Assembly: GCF_000725545.1 (NCBI RefSeq) | Contig: NZ_JNZP01000013.1 | Span: forward strand, 62,001-126,000 | Direction: 5' to 3' | Origin: Streptomyces exfoliatus | GTDB taxonomy: Bacteria > Actinomycetota > Actinomycetes > Streptomycetales > Streptomycetaceae | DNA length: 64,000 bases | Part shown: piece after piece, positions 17,679 through 26,157 of the stretch | How the letters are laid out: the number at the start of each line of letters is the position of its first letter | Numbering within the stretch: the stretch's first letter is position 1 | Translations under genes and position numbers: made by a program | The notes under the pieces: generated by a model | Told to the model about the DNA's origin: nothing | Database searches by the model: none | The model's input: only the letters and a program-made list of their open reading frames with translations

Positions 17679-18665
17679 GTGCCGTTCATCGAGCTGGAGT
17701 CACTGGAGAAGGTCTTCACGGTCCGCGTCCGCGGAAATGCGGGCCTGTTCCGGCGTGAGAAGAGAGAGGTCAGGGCGGTCGACGGCATCAGCTTCGCCGT
17801 CGAGCGCGGGGAGATGGTCGGCTACATCGGCCCGAACGGCGCCGGGAAGTCGACCACGATCAAGATGCTGACCGGCATCCTCACCCCCAGCGGCGGCCGG
17901 CTGCGGGTCGCGGGCATCGATCCGGCGCGCGAGCGGACCCGGTTGGCCCAGCGGATAGGGGTGGTGTTCGGGCAGCGGACGACGCTCTGGTGGGACCTGC
18001 CGCTGAAGGACTCGTACCGGCTGATGCACCGGATGTACCGGATCCCGGACGCCCGCTTCCGGGAGAACCTGGACCGCTGTGTGGAGCTCCTCGAACTCGG
18101 CGAGCTGCTTGACGTACCGGTACGGCAGCTCTCCCTCGGGCAGCGGATGCGCGGCGACATCGCGGCGGCCCTCCTCCACGACCCGGAGGTGCTGTACCTG
18201 GACGAGCCGACGATCGGCCTGGACGTGGTGTCGAAGGCGCGGGTGCGGGAGTTCCTGAGGGACCTGAACACCTCCCGTGGCACGACGGTCCTGCTGACCA
18301 CGCACGACCTCACGGACATCGAGCAGCTCTGCTCGCGGGTGATGGTGATCGACCACGGACGCCTGATGTACGACGGGGAGCTGAGCGGCCTGCACGCGGT
18401 GGGGGAGAGCGAGCGGCTCCTGATGGTGGACCTGGAACGCGAGCTTCCGCCGATCACGGACGTGCCGGGGTCCCGTTTCGTACGGTCGGAGGGCCCCCGT
18501 CAGTGGCTGGCCTTCCCGGCGACGACCTCGGCCGCCCCGTTGGTGGCGGCGGTGGCCGCGAAGTACCCCCTTCTCGACCTCTCGGTGCGGGAGCCGGACA
18601 TCGAGGCGGTGATCGCGAAGATGTACGGGGGAACTCGGGAGGAGCGCCGGGAGTCCCTGAGGTAG
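17679..18665 (+). CDS. ABC transporter ATP-binding protein (ABC-2 exporter)
   Basis: A 328-residue nucleotide-binding protein. Walker A is GPNGAGKST, the signature is LSLGQRMR, Walker B is EVLYLDEPT with IGLD, and the switch His is in TTHDL. The C-terminal 80 residues are the accessory domain usual for drug/lipid ABC-2 ATPases. The GTG at 17679 has GAGGG eight bases upstream; a GTG nine bases earlier is an equal alternative. It belongs with the two permeases just upstream. Confidence 0.92.
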   Translation: MPFIELESLEKVFTVRVRGNAGLFRREKREVRAVDGISFAVERGEMVGYIGPNGAGKSTTIKMLTGILTPSGGRLRVAGIDPARERTRLAQRIGVVFGQRTTLWWDLPLKDSYRLMHRMYRIPDARFRENLDRCVELLELGELLDVPVRQLSLGQRMRGDIAAALLHDPEVLYLDEPTIGLDVVSKARVREFLRDLNTSRGTTVLLTTHDLTDIEQLCSRVMVIDHGRLMYDGELSGLHAVGESERLLMVDLERELPPITDVPGSRFVRSEGPRQWLAFPATTSAAPLVAAVAAKYPLLDLSVREPDIEAVIAKMYGGTREERRESLR

Positions 18666-18676
18666 GAGGTCGACTG

Positions 18677-19945
18677 ATGGTGAGTTTCTCGTACACGGCT
18701 GCGGACGAGGAGAAGAGCAGAGGCGTCCGGCGCATGAAGACGCTGGCGACGTCGCTGCTCGCTGCGGTGGCCGTGATCTACGCCCTGGCCACCTGGGCGG
18801 AGAACGCGGGATGGGGGCCCTGGGTGGGCTATGTCGCCGCGGCGGCCGAGGCGGGGATGGTCGGCGCGCTCGCGGACTGGTTCGCGGTCACGGCCCTCTT
18901 CCGGCACCCGCTGGGCCTGCCGATCCCGCACACGGCGATCATCCCGACGAAGAAGGACCAGCTGGGCGCGTCCCTGGGTTCGTTCGTGGGAGAGAACTTC
19001 CTCTCCGCCGACGTCGTACGGGGCAGGCTGCACGCCTTCGGCATCGGCGGCCGCCTCGGCGCGTGGCTGGCGGACCCGGCGCACGCGGACCGTGTCACGG
19101 CGGAGGCGTCGACGGCGCTGCGGGGAGCGCTGACGGTCCTGCGGGATGCGGACGTCCAGGCGGTGGTGGGGGAGGCGATCACCCGGAGGGCGGAAGCGGT
19201 GGAGATCGCCCCGGGCATCGGCAAGACGCTGGAGCAGATCGTCTCCGACGGGGCCCACCACCGCGCGGTGGACCTGGTCTGCACGCGGGCGCACGACTGG
19301 CTGGTCACGCACGGGGACTCGGTGATGGACGCGGTGCAGGGCGGGGCGCCGGGCTGGACCCCCCGCTTCGTCGACAGGCGCATCGGCGAACGCGTCTACA
19401 AGGAGCTCCTCCGCTTCGTGACGGAGATGCGGGACATGCCGGCCCACCCGGCACGCGGCGCGATCGACCGCTTCCTGACGGACTTCGCGGCCGACCTCCA
19501 GGCGGACACGGACACCCGGGCCCGCGTGGAGCGACTCAAGTCGGACCTCCTGGCCCGACCGGAGATCCAGGACATCATCGCCTCGGCCTGGTCGTCGATC
19601 CGCTCGCTGATCATGGCGGCGGCCGAGGACGACCGCAGCCAACTCCGCCTCCGCGCCCGCGCCTCCCTGATCTCCCTGGGCGTCCGCCTGTCGACGGACG
19701 CCCGCCTCCAGGAGAAGGTCGAGGGCTGGGCGGAGGACGCGGCGGCGTACGTGGTGACGACGTACCGGAACGAGATCACGTCCCTGATCACGGACACGGT
19801 GGCAGGCTGGGACGCCACGCAGACCTCGAAGAAGATCGAAGCGAACATCGGCCGCGACCTCCAGTTCATCCGCATCAACGGCACGGTGGTCGGAGCACTG
19901 GCGGGCCTGCTGATCTACACGGTGAGCCACGGGGTGGGCGGCTGA
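18677..19945 (+). CDS. DUF445 family membrane protein
   Basis: A 422-residue protein with two N-terminal membrane segments (about residues 24-42 and 47-75). A conserved GALADWFAVTALFRHPLGLPIPHTAIIP motif follows; it is diagnostic of DUF445 (YjiN-like) proteins. The long middle is helical and predicted extracytoplasmic or cytoplasmic, and a final membrane helix lies near the C-terminus. The function of the family is unsettled. The TAGGAGGT ribosome site seven bases before the ATG is ideal. Confidence 0.9.
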   Translation: MVSFSYTAADEEKSRGVRRMKTLATSLLAAVAVIYALATWAENAGWGPWVGYVAAAAEAGMVGALADWFAVTALFRHPLGLPIPHTAIIPTKKDQLGASLGSFVGENFLSADVVRGRLHAFGIGGRLGAWLADPAHADRVTAEASTALRGALTVLRDADVQAVVGEAITRRAEAVEIAPGIGKTLEQIVSDGAHHRAVDLVCTRAHDWLVTHGDSVMDAVQGGAPGWTPRFVDRRIGERVYKELLRFVTEMRDMPAHPARGAIDRFLTDFAADLQADTDTRARVERLKSDLLARPEIQDIIASAWSSIRSLIMAAAEDDRSQLRLRARASLISLGVRLSTDARLQEKVEGWAEDAAAYVVTTYRNEITSLITDTVAGWDATQTSKKIEANIGRDLQFIRINGTVVGALAGLLIYTVSHGVGG

Positions 19946-19950
19946 GGGGG

Positions 19951-20250
19951 CTACTTCCCCCGGGTGACGGCCCAGGAGAGGGCGGCGACACCCCCGGCCA
20001 CGGAGAAGACGGCGGGCCAGGCGCCGATCTTCTTGGCGAGCGGATGAGACCCGGCGAACGCGGCGACGTAAGCGGCACCGAGCCCGGCGGCCACCTTCCC
20101 TCCACCGACCTGCTGCCACTCCCGCCCGGCGACGACCCCGGCCCCGGCGAGCACGACCCCACCGAGGGGCCGCTTCTTGGTCCACCGAGCAACGGCATAC
20201 CCGCCGACGAGCCCGGCGGCGGCGATGGCGGGGGAGGGGATACGGGGCAT
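19951..20250 (-). CDS. small membrane protein of unknown function
   Basis: A 99-residue protein rich in Gly/Ala/Val with three or four short hydrophobic segments (AAAGLVGGYAVA, GGVVLAGAGVVAG, AAYVAAFAG, FSVAGGVAALSW). No catalytic motif is visible. It is convergent with the DUF445 gene (five bases between stops). Such small membrane proteins are common in Streptomyces; I cannot assign a role. Confidence 0.75.
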   Translation of the reverse strand: MPRIPSPAIAAAGLVGGYAVARWTKKRPLGGVVLAGAGVVAGREWQQVGGGKVAAGLGAAYVAAFAGSHPLAKKIGAWPAVFSVAGGVAALSWAVTRGK

Positions 20251-20289
20251 GGTGAGGGGCCCTTCCTAGGCGGGGTGCTTTCTTCGAGC

Positions 20290-21125
20290 CTACGAGGGCG
20301 CGTGAACGGGTTCTCTGCCGGGAGTCACGCAGGCGGGGCACAGGGCCTCGTCGGCGAGCGGCCGGAAGAGCATGGGTTGGGTGTGGTGGCCGGCGCATTC
20401 GCGGGCGCCTTCGAGCCGGGCGGAGACCTGGGGTGCGGGTCGAGGCGGCAGGGCGAGGGGCGGTACGTCGCGCAGGAGGTACCGGACGAGGCCGCCGGGC
20501 CGGTGGACGGGCGTCCCGGCGCCGGGAAGGCCGCGCAGGATGTGCCGTCGACGGCGTCGGCGTCGGCGACGTCGGCCGTCTCGTCCGGAAGGTTGGAGGT
20601 CTCTTCCCCAGGGTCTTTATCTGGATGACGGTCGGTGGGCGGGGTGGTTGGCTGACCGGCGGCCGGTGCGGGGGTACTCGGTGTGACCTGCGGGGTTACG
20701 GGGTCGGGCGTCCGGCAGAGCAGCTTGACGGCCTGATCGGCGGTCAGCGGGGTATTGGATACGAGCTGTTGGGTGACCCAGCGCCCACCGGCGACCTGGA
20801 CGCGCCGCTCATGCACGAACCCTTCCTCCTTCAGTTGCCGCTTGGCGCGGGTGAAGGCGTGTCCCCCGATCCGGGCACGTTGGGCGGAGGTGGAGAGGGA
20901 TTCGCGGGCGCCCTGGGGGAGGGAGAGCTGCCAGGTGAGGAGCCGGACGGCGTCGGAACTGAGCCGAGGATGCCGGATGAGCTCGTGCGAGAACTGGGTG
21001 AAGGCACGCGAGGGCGCGTTAAAGTGCCGGTAGATCACGGTGGAGTCCTTGTCCACGAGTGGTTCAGGCCCCCGGCTGACGGCTGCAACCGTCACTGGGG
21101 GCTGTTTTGCGTGAACGTACAGCAC
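20290..21125 (-). pseudogene. helix-turn-helix protein gene with a frameshift
   Basis: The 5' part encodes a DNA-binding domain (HFNAPSRAFTQFSHELIRHP, then RIGGHAFTRAKRQLKEEGFV) of the winged-helix type common in Streptomyces accessory proteins. After about residue 190 the open frame becomes Ser/Pro junk. One base over, the frame reads HILRGLPGAG, LVRYLLRDVPPLALPPRPAP and ECAGHHTQPMLFRPLADEAL with a CPAC end, stopping at 20290. That looks like the true C-terminal domain. The shift falls in a GCCGAC repeat, a likely slippage site. A sequencing error would look the same. Confidence 0.7.
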
Positions 21126-21699
21126 AGCTTGTGTCTGGGTAGGCGCGTTAAGTGAAGAAGCCCCGTGCGAGTGAAGCCCAGGCCCAAGGGGCGTTAGAGC
21201 AGCCTGACCTCGGGCGCGTCCAGCCCACCGGGATTGATCAGCGGGGCCTGAAGCCCGACCACTTCACCTCCCCGACCCGCTAAGCGCCGCCCGACCGCCC
21301 CATTCAACAACCGCACCCCCAACCGACGGAGACCGACCCACTCACCTCCGCCACAGGCCAAGCCCCCACCCACGGGCCGTCAGGCGCACGCCAACCCCCG
21401 CCGCCGGAAGGAGCGACTCTCGGAAAGAGGGCGGTCCCACCCGAGGCCTGCCAGACACGACCACCCGAAGGGCTCGACCTCACACCAGAAGCCAGATGTC
21501 GTATGGGTGGCCAGGACCCGGGCGATTGGCGATCTGCTGCGGGGTTTTCTTGCCTCGTCACTGGAAGCCCCGTGGAAGGTCTGCGGTATGCCCGCCTCTG
21601 GGTACGAGACCCGGTTCTCGGTGTCGTGCGGGCCCGACCAAACGGTTGCGGTCGATCTTCCGGTGACGTTGGCGCACTTCGCTGGGTTGAGCGGGAGGG
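21126..21699. other. 574-base gap without a supported gene
   Basis: This gap lies between the frameshifted HTH gene and the methyltransferase. Only short ORFs with atypical codon use occur, including a 43-codon GTG ORF at 21152-21283 with no good ribosome site. I see no integrase, repeat or RNA gene. It may be decayed island sequence. Confidence 0.5.
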
Positions 21700-23259
21700 T
21701 TACCTGCCGGCGAGCGGGTGGCCCTTCAGGCCTCGATGCCCGAGGGGTTTCACCGTTCGCTTTGGCTTCCAGGCCACTAGGTCCTTGACGCCCTGGTCCA
21801 GCCTGGCCGCGACCTCGTCCTCGTCCAGCTCGGGATCTAGCACGTGTCGCAGCACGTGCAGGGCGAGCCTGGGGGGTACGGCATTGCCGATCTGCTGTGA
21901 CACGTCGTTGCCGGCCCAGGGGTAGGCGGCGGGGAACGTCTGCAGCACTCCTGCCTCGGCACCGTTGAAACGGGCGAGGTCGTCATCGAGGTCCTTGTCG
22001 GTGCCCTTGTGGACCACGCGGTTCCGCGACACCTTGCCGGTGATCGTGGCGGAGGGGGTGTCGTGGTCACGGCGGCCGCGAGCCTCCGGCACGCCGCCGG
22101 TGCCGTAGTTGGAGACGACGGTGAACGGGGGACGGGGGCGCACCTTGTCCGAGAACGGCCGAGCGGTCTTCAGCGCGGTCTCCATGGAGACCCACTTCTC
22201 GGGCTTCCTCCGGGGCCGGCCGTTCTCGTTCTCGGAGCTCTCCGGAGGGAGGGTGTCGGTGGGGCCAGCCTTCGACGGCCCGCTGCGGGGGTACAGCTCG
22301 TGGGTCTCCCTCACCTGCGGCAGAGGATCACGGCCGGCCCGGCCGAGACGGGCCATCAGCACGGCGCGCCGTCGGGTTTGGGGAACGCCGAAGGCCTCGG
22401 TGTGCAGGAACTGCGTCGCGGTCCGGTATTCGAGGGTGTCGAGCACCGCGGCGTACTCCTCCCACACCCGCATGACCGCCGGCACCTGTTCCAGGACGAC
22501 GGCCTCGTAGGCCGTCGCGCCTGGCCGCCTGCTCCGCTCGATGATCCACCACAGGGGCTGCAGGACGAGTCCGGTCCGCTCGTCGCCGAGCTCCTCGAGC
22601 CTGACCTTCAGCTTTTCGAGCACGCCGTCCAGGTCGCCGAATTCCTTGAGCAGGCGGGTGAGCCCGGCATCCGGGAATTCGAGGGTCTGAGGCGCTTTGA
22701 GCTCCTTCAGGAACCGCTTCGCCTCCTCTGCCGAGTTCCCCAGTTCCTCGAGCCTCTTCCGTATGGCCTTGCGCTTCTTGGTCCTGGCCTGCTCCACCGC
22801 GCGCTTCTCGGCCTTGAGAGCCCGTGCCTCGACCTCCTTGCGCCTGAGCTCCTCGTGGATCTGCCGCCAGGTACGGAAGACGTGCATCCAGGCCGACAGC
22901 GGGTCAGGGTCATCAGCAGTGTTCCGCACTGCCGTGTGCAGACGATCGATGTACCGGAGCACGTCGTCCAGCGCCCTGCGGCCCGCGCCGTGCCCGGCGA
23001 CGGTGAAGGTCTGGCAGGGCGGTCCGCCGGTCAGCACCTGGGCATGCGGAAAGAAGGCGGCACGGTACTGCCGGACGTCGCCCTGGAAGGTGTCCATCCC
23101 TGCCCGGGCGCGGGTCGCACATGCTCCGGCGTCCCACTCGATGCCGGTCACCTCGTGCCCGAGCACATGCGCAGCCACATCGAGCCCACCGGGGCCTGCG
23201 AAGAGGTCCAAGATGCGGAACTTCGCTGGTGAGGGGCGTTCCAGTTCGATGTGACTCAT
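21700..23259 (-). CDS. DNA (cytosine-5) methyltransferase with a coiled-coil insertion
   Basis: A 519-residue C5 methylase. Motif I is DLFAGPGGLD (about residues 18-27), motif IV is GGPPCQTF with the catalytic Cys (about 82), motif VIII is QTRRRAVLMA and motif X is QIGNAVPP. Motif VI reads LEQVP instead of the usual ENV. About 150 residues lie between motifs IV and VI, much of it charged heptad helix (about 130-225, RRKEVEARALKAEKRAVEQA), longer than usual. It lies near a Vsr gene, as Dcm methylases often do. The target sequence is not deducible. Confidence 0.93.
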   Translation of the reverse strand: MSHIELERPSPAKFRILDLFAGPGGLDVAAHVLGHEVTGIEWDAGACATRARAGMDTFQGDVRQYRAAFFPHAQVLTGGPPCQTFTVAGHGAGRRALDDVLRYIDRLHTAVRNTADDPDPLSAWMHVFRTWRQIHEELRRKEVEARALKAEKRAVEQARTKKRKAIRKRLEELGNSAEEAKRFLKELKAPQTLEFPDAGLTRLLKEFGDLDGVLEKLKVRLEELGDERTGLVLQPLWWIIERSRRPGATAYEAVVLEQVPAVMRVWEEYAAVLDTLEYRTATQFLHTEAFGVPQTRRRAVLMARLGRAGRDPLPQVRETHELYPRSGPSKAGPTDTLPPESSENENGRPRRKPEKWVSMETALKTARPFSDKVRPRPPFTVVSNYGTGGVPEARGRRDHDTPSATITGKVSRNRVVHKGTDKDLDDDLARFNGAEAGVLQTFPAAYPWAGNDVSQQIGNAVPPRLALHVLRHVLDPELDEDEVAARLDQGVKDLVAWKPKRTVKPLGHRGLKGHPLAGR

Positions 23260-23805
23260 GGGCCTGAATTCTAGCCGGCCGGCCGAGGTGCGCAGTACGC
23301 CTTGTCCACGCCCTGTGGATAGAGGGCAGAGCGGTCGCTATGGGCGCACCGAGTTCTTTGCCACCGGGCGGGGAGTGGCGTGAACGATCTACCTGTACGG
23401 GGCCGTCTTCCGCCCCGTGACCTGCCATTCCGACAGAGACGACTGCGGGAGGGCTGCCTGGTCCATCGTGATCTTCACCATCTGCGCGAGGTCGTCCGAG
23501 CGCGGTCACAGGACACGTACTCCGCCTCCGGCGCCTCGTCCGCCCATGTACTGGCGCTCTCCCCTGCGTGCCCAGGGTCGCTTCGCTCGTAGCGGGCGGG
23601 CCGAAGTCCGCACCGCCACGACTCTCCGAGCCCTTCGACCAGCATCGGTGCCACGGACGGGCTCCTCCACCGTCGAAGTTGGTGGGGAGAAGGCGTCGAA
23701 CCATGTTTCTCGAGCGCCACGAGAATGCCAAGAGGCCTGCGTTCTCCGGCTCCGAATGCCGACTCGCCACCGCCAGGTTGCCGCCGACGAAGCGAAGTCG
23801 ATCAC
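23260..23805. other. 546-base gap between methyltransferase and vsr, no supported gene
   Basis: Several short overlapping ORFs exist on both strands, but none shows a recognisable domain or consistent codon bias. In related islands this position can hold further restriction genes, so it may be a remnant. No repeat or tRNA is visible. Confidence 0.5.
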
Positions 23806-24273
23806 TTATCCGTAGCCTGACCGTTCCCTTGGAGGTCGCTTCGGGGCGGTGCGCCTCAGCCGCTCCCGGTCCACCGTCGCGTGTACTGTCGCCGCGACCT
23901 CGTTCGCCGGCATGTGCTCCCAGAAGCGCAGGACCACCCATCCCTGGGCCTTGAGGTGTTCGGTCGTCTCCTCGTCGCGAGCCATGTTGCGGTCCAGCTT
24001 CTGCCTCCACCACTCGGCGTTCGCCTTCGGATGCGTGGCGTGCTCGGGGCAGCCGTGCCAGAAGCAGCCGTCGATCAGGACAGCCACCTTGACGGAGGTG
24101 AAGGCCACGTCGATCCGCCGGCGGGCCATGCCGGGCACCGGGTACTCGACGCGGTAGCGCAGGCCGGCCGCGTGCAGCAGACGGCGGACCGCGAGCTCGG
24201 CTGCGGTGTCCTTGCTGGCCTGCCTGCTCATGCGGGCCGAGACGACGGGGGAGGACGGAACGGCGTGGGACAC
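23806..24273 (-). CDS. vsr: very short patch repair endonuclease Vsr
   Basis: A 155-residue Vsr protein. Conserved features are RRLLHAAGLRYRVEYPVPG, the catalytic Asp in RRRIDVAFTSVKVAVLIDG, the zinc and metal cluster CFWHGCPEHATHP and WVVLRFWEH. It nicks T:G mismatches created by deamination of 5-methylcytosine, which fits the methyltransferase gene downstream on the same strand. The start could also be the ATG 14 codons in (MSRQASKDTAAEL), which matches the usual N-terminus better. Confidence 0.93.
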   Translation of the reverse strand: MSHAVPSSPVVSARMSRQASKDTAAELAVRRLLHAAGLRYRVEYPVPGMARRRIDVAFTSVKVAVLIDGCFWHGCPEHATHPKANAEWWRQKLDRNMARDEETTEHLKAQGWVVLRFWEHMPANEVAATVHATVDRERLRRTAPKRPPRERSGYG

Positions 24274-24301
24274 ACCTGCATTCTGCCGGAAGTCCGGTGC
24301 G

Positions 24302-25300
24302 TCACTCCGCCCCGTGGCACTCCCCGTACGTCCGGCCCGAGCCGCACCAGCAGGGGGAAGTGCTCGCCGGCGGCCAGGCCGCCGCGCGGCCCCTGGCCGC
24401 CAGGGTTGTCGCGTACTGGGGGAGGAGGTCCGCGTTTGAGGGGTGGGTGGATTCTGAGGCTGCGAAGGCTTCGTACGAGGGGACCGTGGCGCGGACGATG
24501 CCCAGGTTGGGGGTGCCTGCCTGGGAGAGTTCGCGGAGGGAGGCTTCGATGTCCGTGAGGTGGGCGCGGTACGTGGGGTACTCCGCCTCCAGTTCCGGGT
24601 ACGCCGCCAGGAGCTCGTCCAGTTCCGGTTCCGGCCAGTGCAGGACCGCCACCGGGAACGGCCGGGAGAGGGCCGTGCGGTAGGTGCCCAGTTCCGAGCG
24701 GAGGCGGGTGATCTCCGCCTGGAGTTCCGCCGGGTCCGAGGAGCCGAGCGACCACAGGCGCTTCGGGTCGTGGAGCTCGTCCAGGGGGACCGCTGCCGTG
24801 TGCAGCCGGTCCGCCAGGTCGTCCCAGTCGTCGTGCGGCAGCGCCAGCATCCGGCGGACCCTGTGGCGGGTCATGAGGAGGGACTGCGTCGCGTGGGGGA
24901 GTTCCGTGGTCGTCTTGACCAGGAGCTCCGCCGCCTCCGTCAGCGTCGACTCCGCCGCCTCCAGCTCGTCGTGCGCCTCCAGCGTCTCCGCCGTGATCTC
25001 CCACGGGGCCGCGTCCGAGGGCCGTGCCCTGCGGAGGCCGTCGATGATCGCCCGGGCCTCGGCCTCGTGGCCGTACTCCCACAGGTTCGCCGCCTTCAGC
25101 GCCCTGATCAGGTGCGGCTGCGCCGGCTCCGGGGTCAGGAGGGAGTCGTAGAGGGCCGTCGCCCCCGGGCGGTCGCCCGCCAGTTCCAGATGGGCCGCGG
25201 CCTGGAGGAGCAGGGGCTCCCGGTCCTCCGGGTACTGCGCGGCGGTGCGCAGCAGGCGCTCGGCTTCGGTGGTGTGGGCGGCAGGCGTGTCGGGGCGCAT
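24302..25300 (-). CDS. TPR-like helical protein with C-terminal SEC-C metal-binding motif
   Basis: A 332-residue protein. The N-terminal half is made of helical repeats (residues about 8-150, e.g. EAERLLRTAAQYPEDREPLLLQAA), probably tetratricopeptide-like. The C-terminus ends in CWCGSGRTYGECHG, a complete SEC-C zinc motif. Such motifs mediate protein or nucleic-acid contacts. No enzymatic domain is seen. The ATG at 25300 is preferred over a GTG nine bases upstream. Confidence 0.82.
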   Translation of the reverse strand: MRPDTPAAHTTEAERLLRTAAQYPEDREPLLLQAAAHLELAGDRPGATALYDSLLTPEPAQPHLIRALKAANLWEYGHEAEARAIIDGLRRARPSDAAPWEITAETLEAHDELEAAESTLTEAAELLVKTTTELPHATQSLLMTRHRVRRMLALPHDDWDDLADRLHTAAVPLDELHDPKRLWSLGSSDPAELQAEITRLRSELGTYRTALSRPFPVAVLHWPEPELDELLAAYPELEAEYPTYRAHLTDIEASLRELSQAGTPNLGIVRATVPSYEAFAASESTHPSNADLLPQYATTLAARGRAAAWPPASTSPCWCGSGRTYGECHGAE

Positions 25301-25362
25301 GCGTCCCACCGTACTGCCGTGCGGGTCTGGAGAGTTGGTGCCTCAGCGCTTAAGGTGCCCGC

Positions 25363-26157
25363 GTGCGGGCCAGGGGGCGGGAGCGGGTGCCGGTCGTCGT
25401 CCAGTCGCGAGGGCGGCGGCGTAAGCCTGCCCGTCTGCTGTGGACGGGTGCCGAGGCCGTCGTCACCTGTGGCGTTGTCCTTCTCCTTCTCGTCGTCCAC
25501 CAGCTGTGGTGGACCAACCAGGAGGCTCGTGCCGAGGCCCGCGAGCAGGTGCGTGTTCTCGAGCGGGAGTGGGACATCTCTCCACCCGTTCCTCCGCCCG
25601 ATCCTTCGCCCGTTCCTCCGTCTGTCCTTCCTTCTGTTTCTCCGTCCCTTTCCTCCTCCCTCTCTCCTTCTGTCGGCGGTGGCGAGTCCCGGCCGCCCTC
25701 CGGGCCCTCCTCCTCCGCCGCCTTCGCCGTCCTCCGTATCCCCCGCCTCGGGCTCACCGCCCCCGTCGCCCACGGCGTCTCCAAGCGGTCCGTGCTCGAC
25801 AGGGGGTACGTCGGCCACTACCCCGGCACCGCCGCCCCCGGCCGAACCGGGAACTTCGCGCTCGCCGGGCACCGGAACACCCACGGCGAGCCCTTCCGGT
25901 ACCTGAACCGGCTGGTGAAGGGCGACGAGATCTCCGTGCGGACCCGGGATGCCACGTACACGTATCGCGTCGACCAGATCCTTCCCCGTACCGCTCCCCG
26001 CGACATCGGGGTCATACGGGCCGTGCCCCGGTCGCTCGTCAAGCCCTCGTACGGGTACGAGGCTCCCGGCGCCTACCTCACCCTCACCACCTGCACCCCG
26101 GAGTTCAGCAGCGCCTACCGGCTCGTCGTCTGGGCGACGCTCGTCCCGGACCGGTGA
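25363..26157 (+). CDS. class E sortase
   Basis: A 264-residue membrane transpeptidase. A basic cytoplasmic end is followed by a membrane helix (about residues 31-50) and a Pro/Ser-rich spacer (72-118). The sortase domain has LAGHRNTHG (His170), TLTTCTPEF (Cys244) and Arg253. The TLTTC form is typical of class E enzymes, which in Streptomyces recognise LAxTG rather than LPxTG. A protein with LASTG near its C-terminus is encoded at 33372. The end overlaps the convergent MFS gene by 43 bases. Confidence 0.92.
   Translation: MRARGRERVPVVVQSRGRRRKPARLLWTGAEAVVTCGVVLLLLVVHQLWWTNQEARAEAREQVRVLEREWDISPPVPPPDPSPVPPSVLPSVSPSLSSSLSPSVGGGESRPPSGPSSSAAFAVLRIPRLGLTAPVAHGVSKRSVLDRGYVGHYPGTAAPGRTGNFALAGHRNTHGEPFRYLNRLVKGDEISVRTRDATYTYRVDQILPRTAPRDIGVIRAVPRSLVKPSYGYEAPGAYLTLTTCTPEFSSAYRLVVWATLVPDR

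Noticed and set aside
20433..21155. Plus-strand ORF of 240 codons opposite the HTH pseudogene
   Set aside because: Gly/Arg-rich shadow, no ribosome site, no motif.
10129..24273. A single integrated element from the tRNA-Leu to vsr
   Set aside because: Conserved housekeeping genes (bcp, sugE, PBP) lie between the HNH pair and the Dcm/Vsr island, and no att repeats or integrase were seen.
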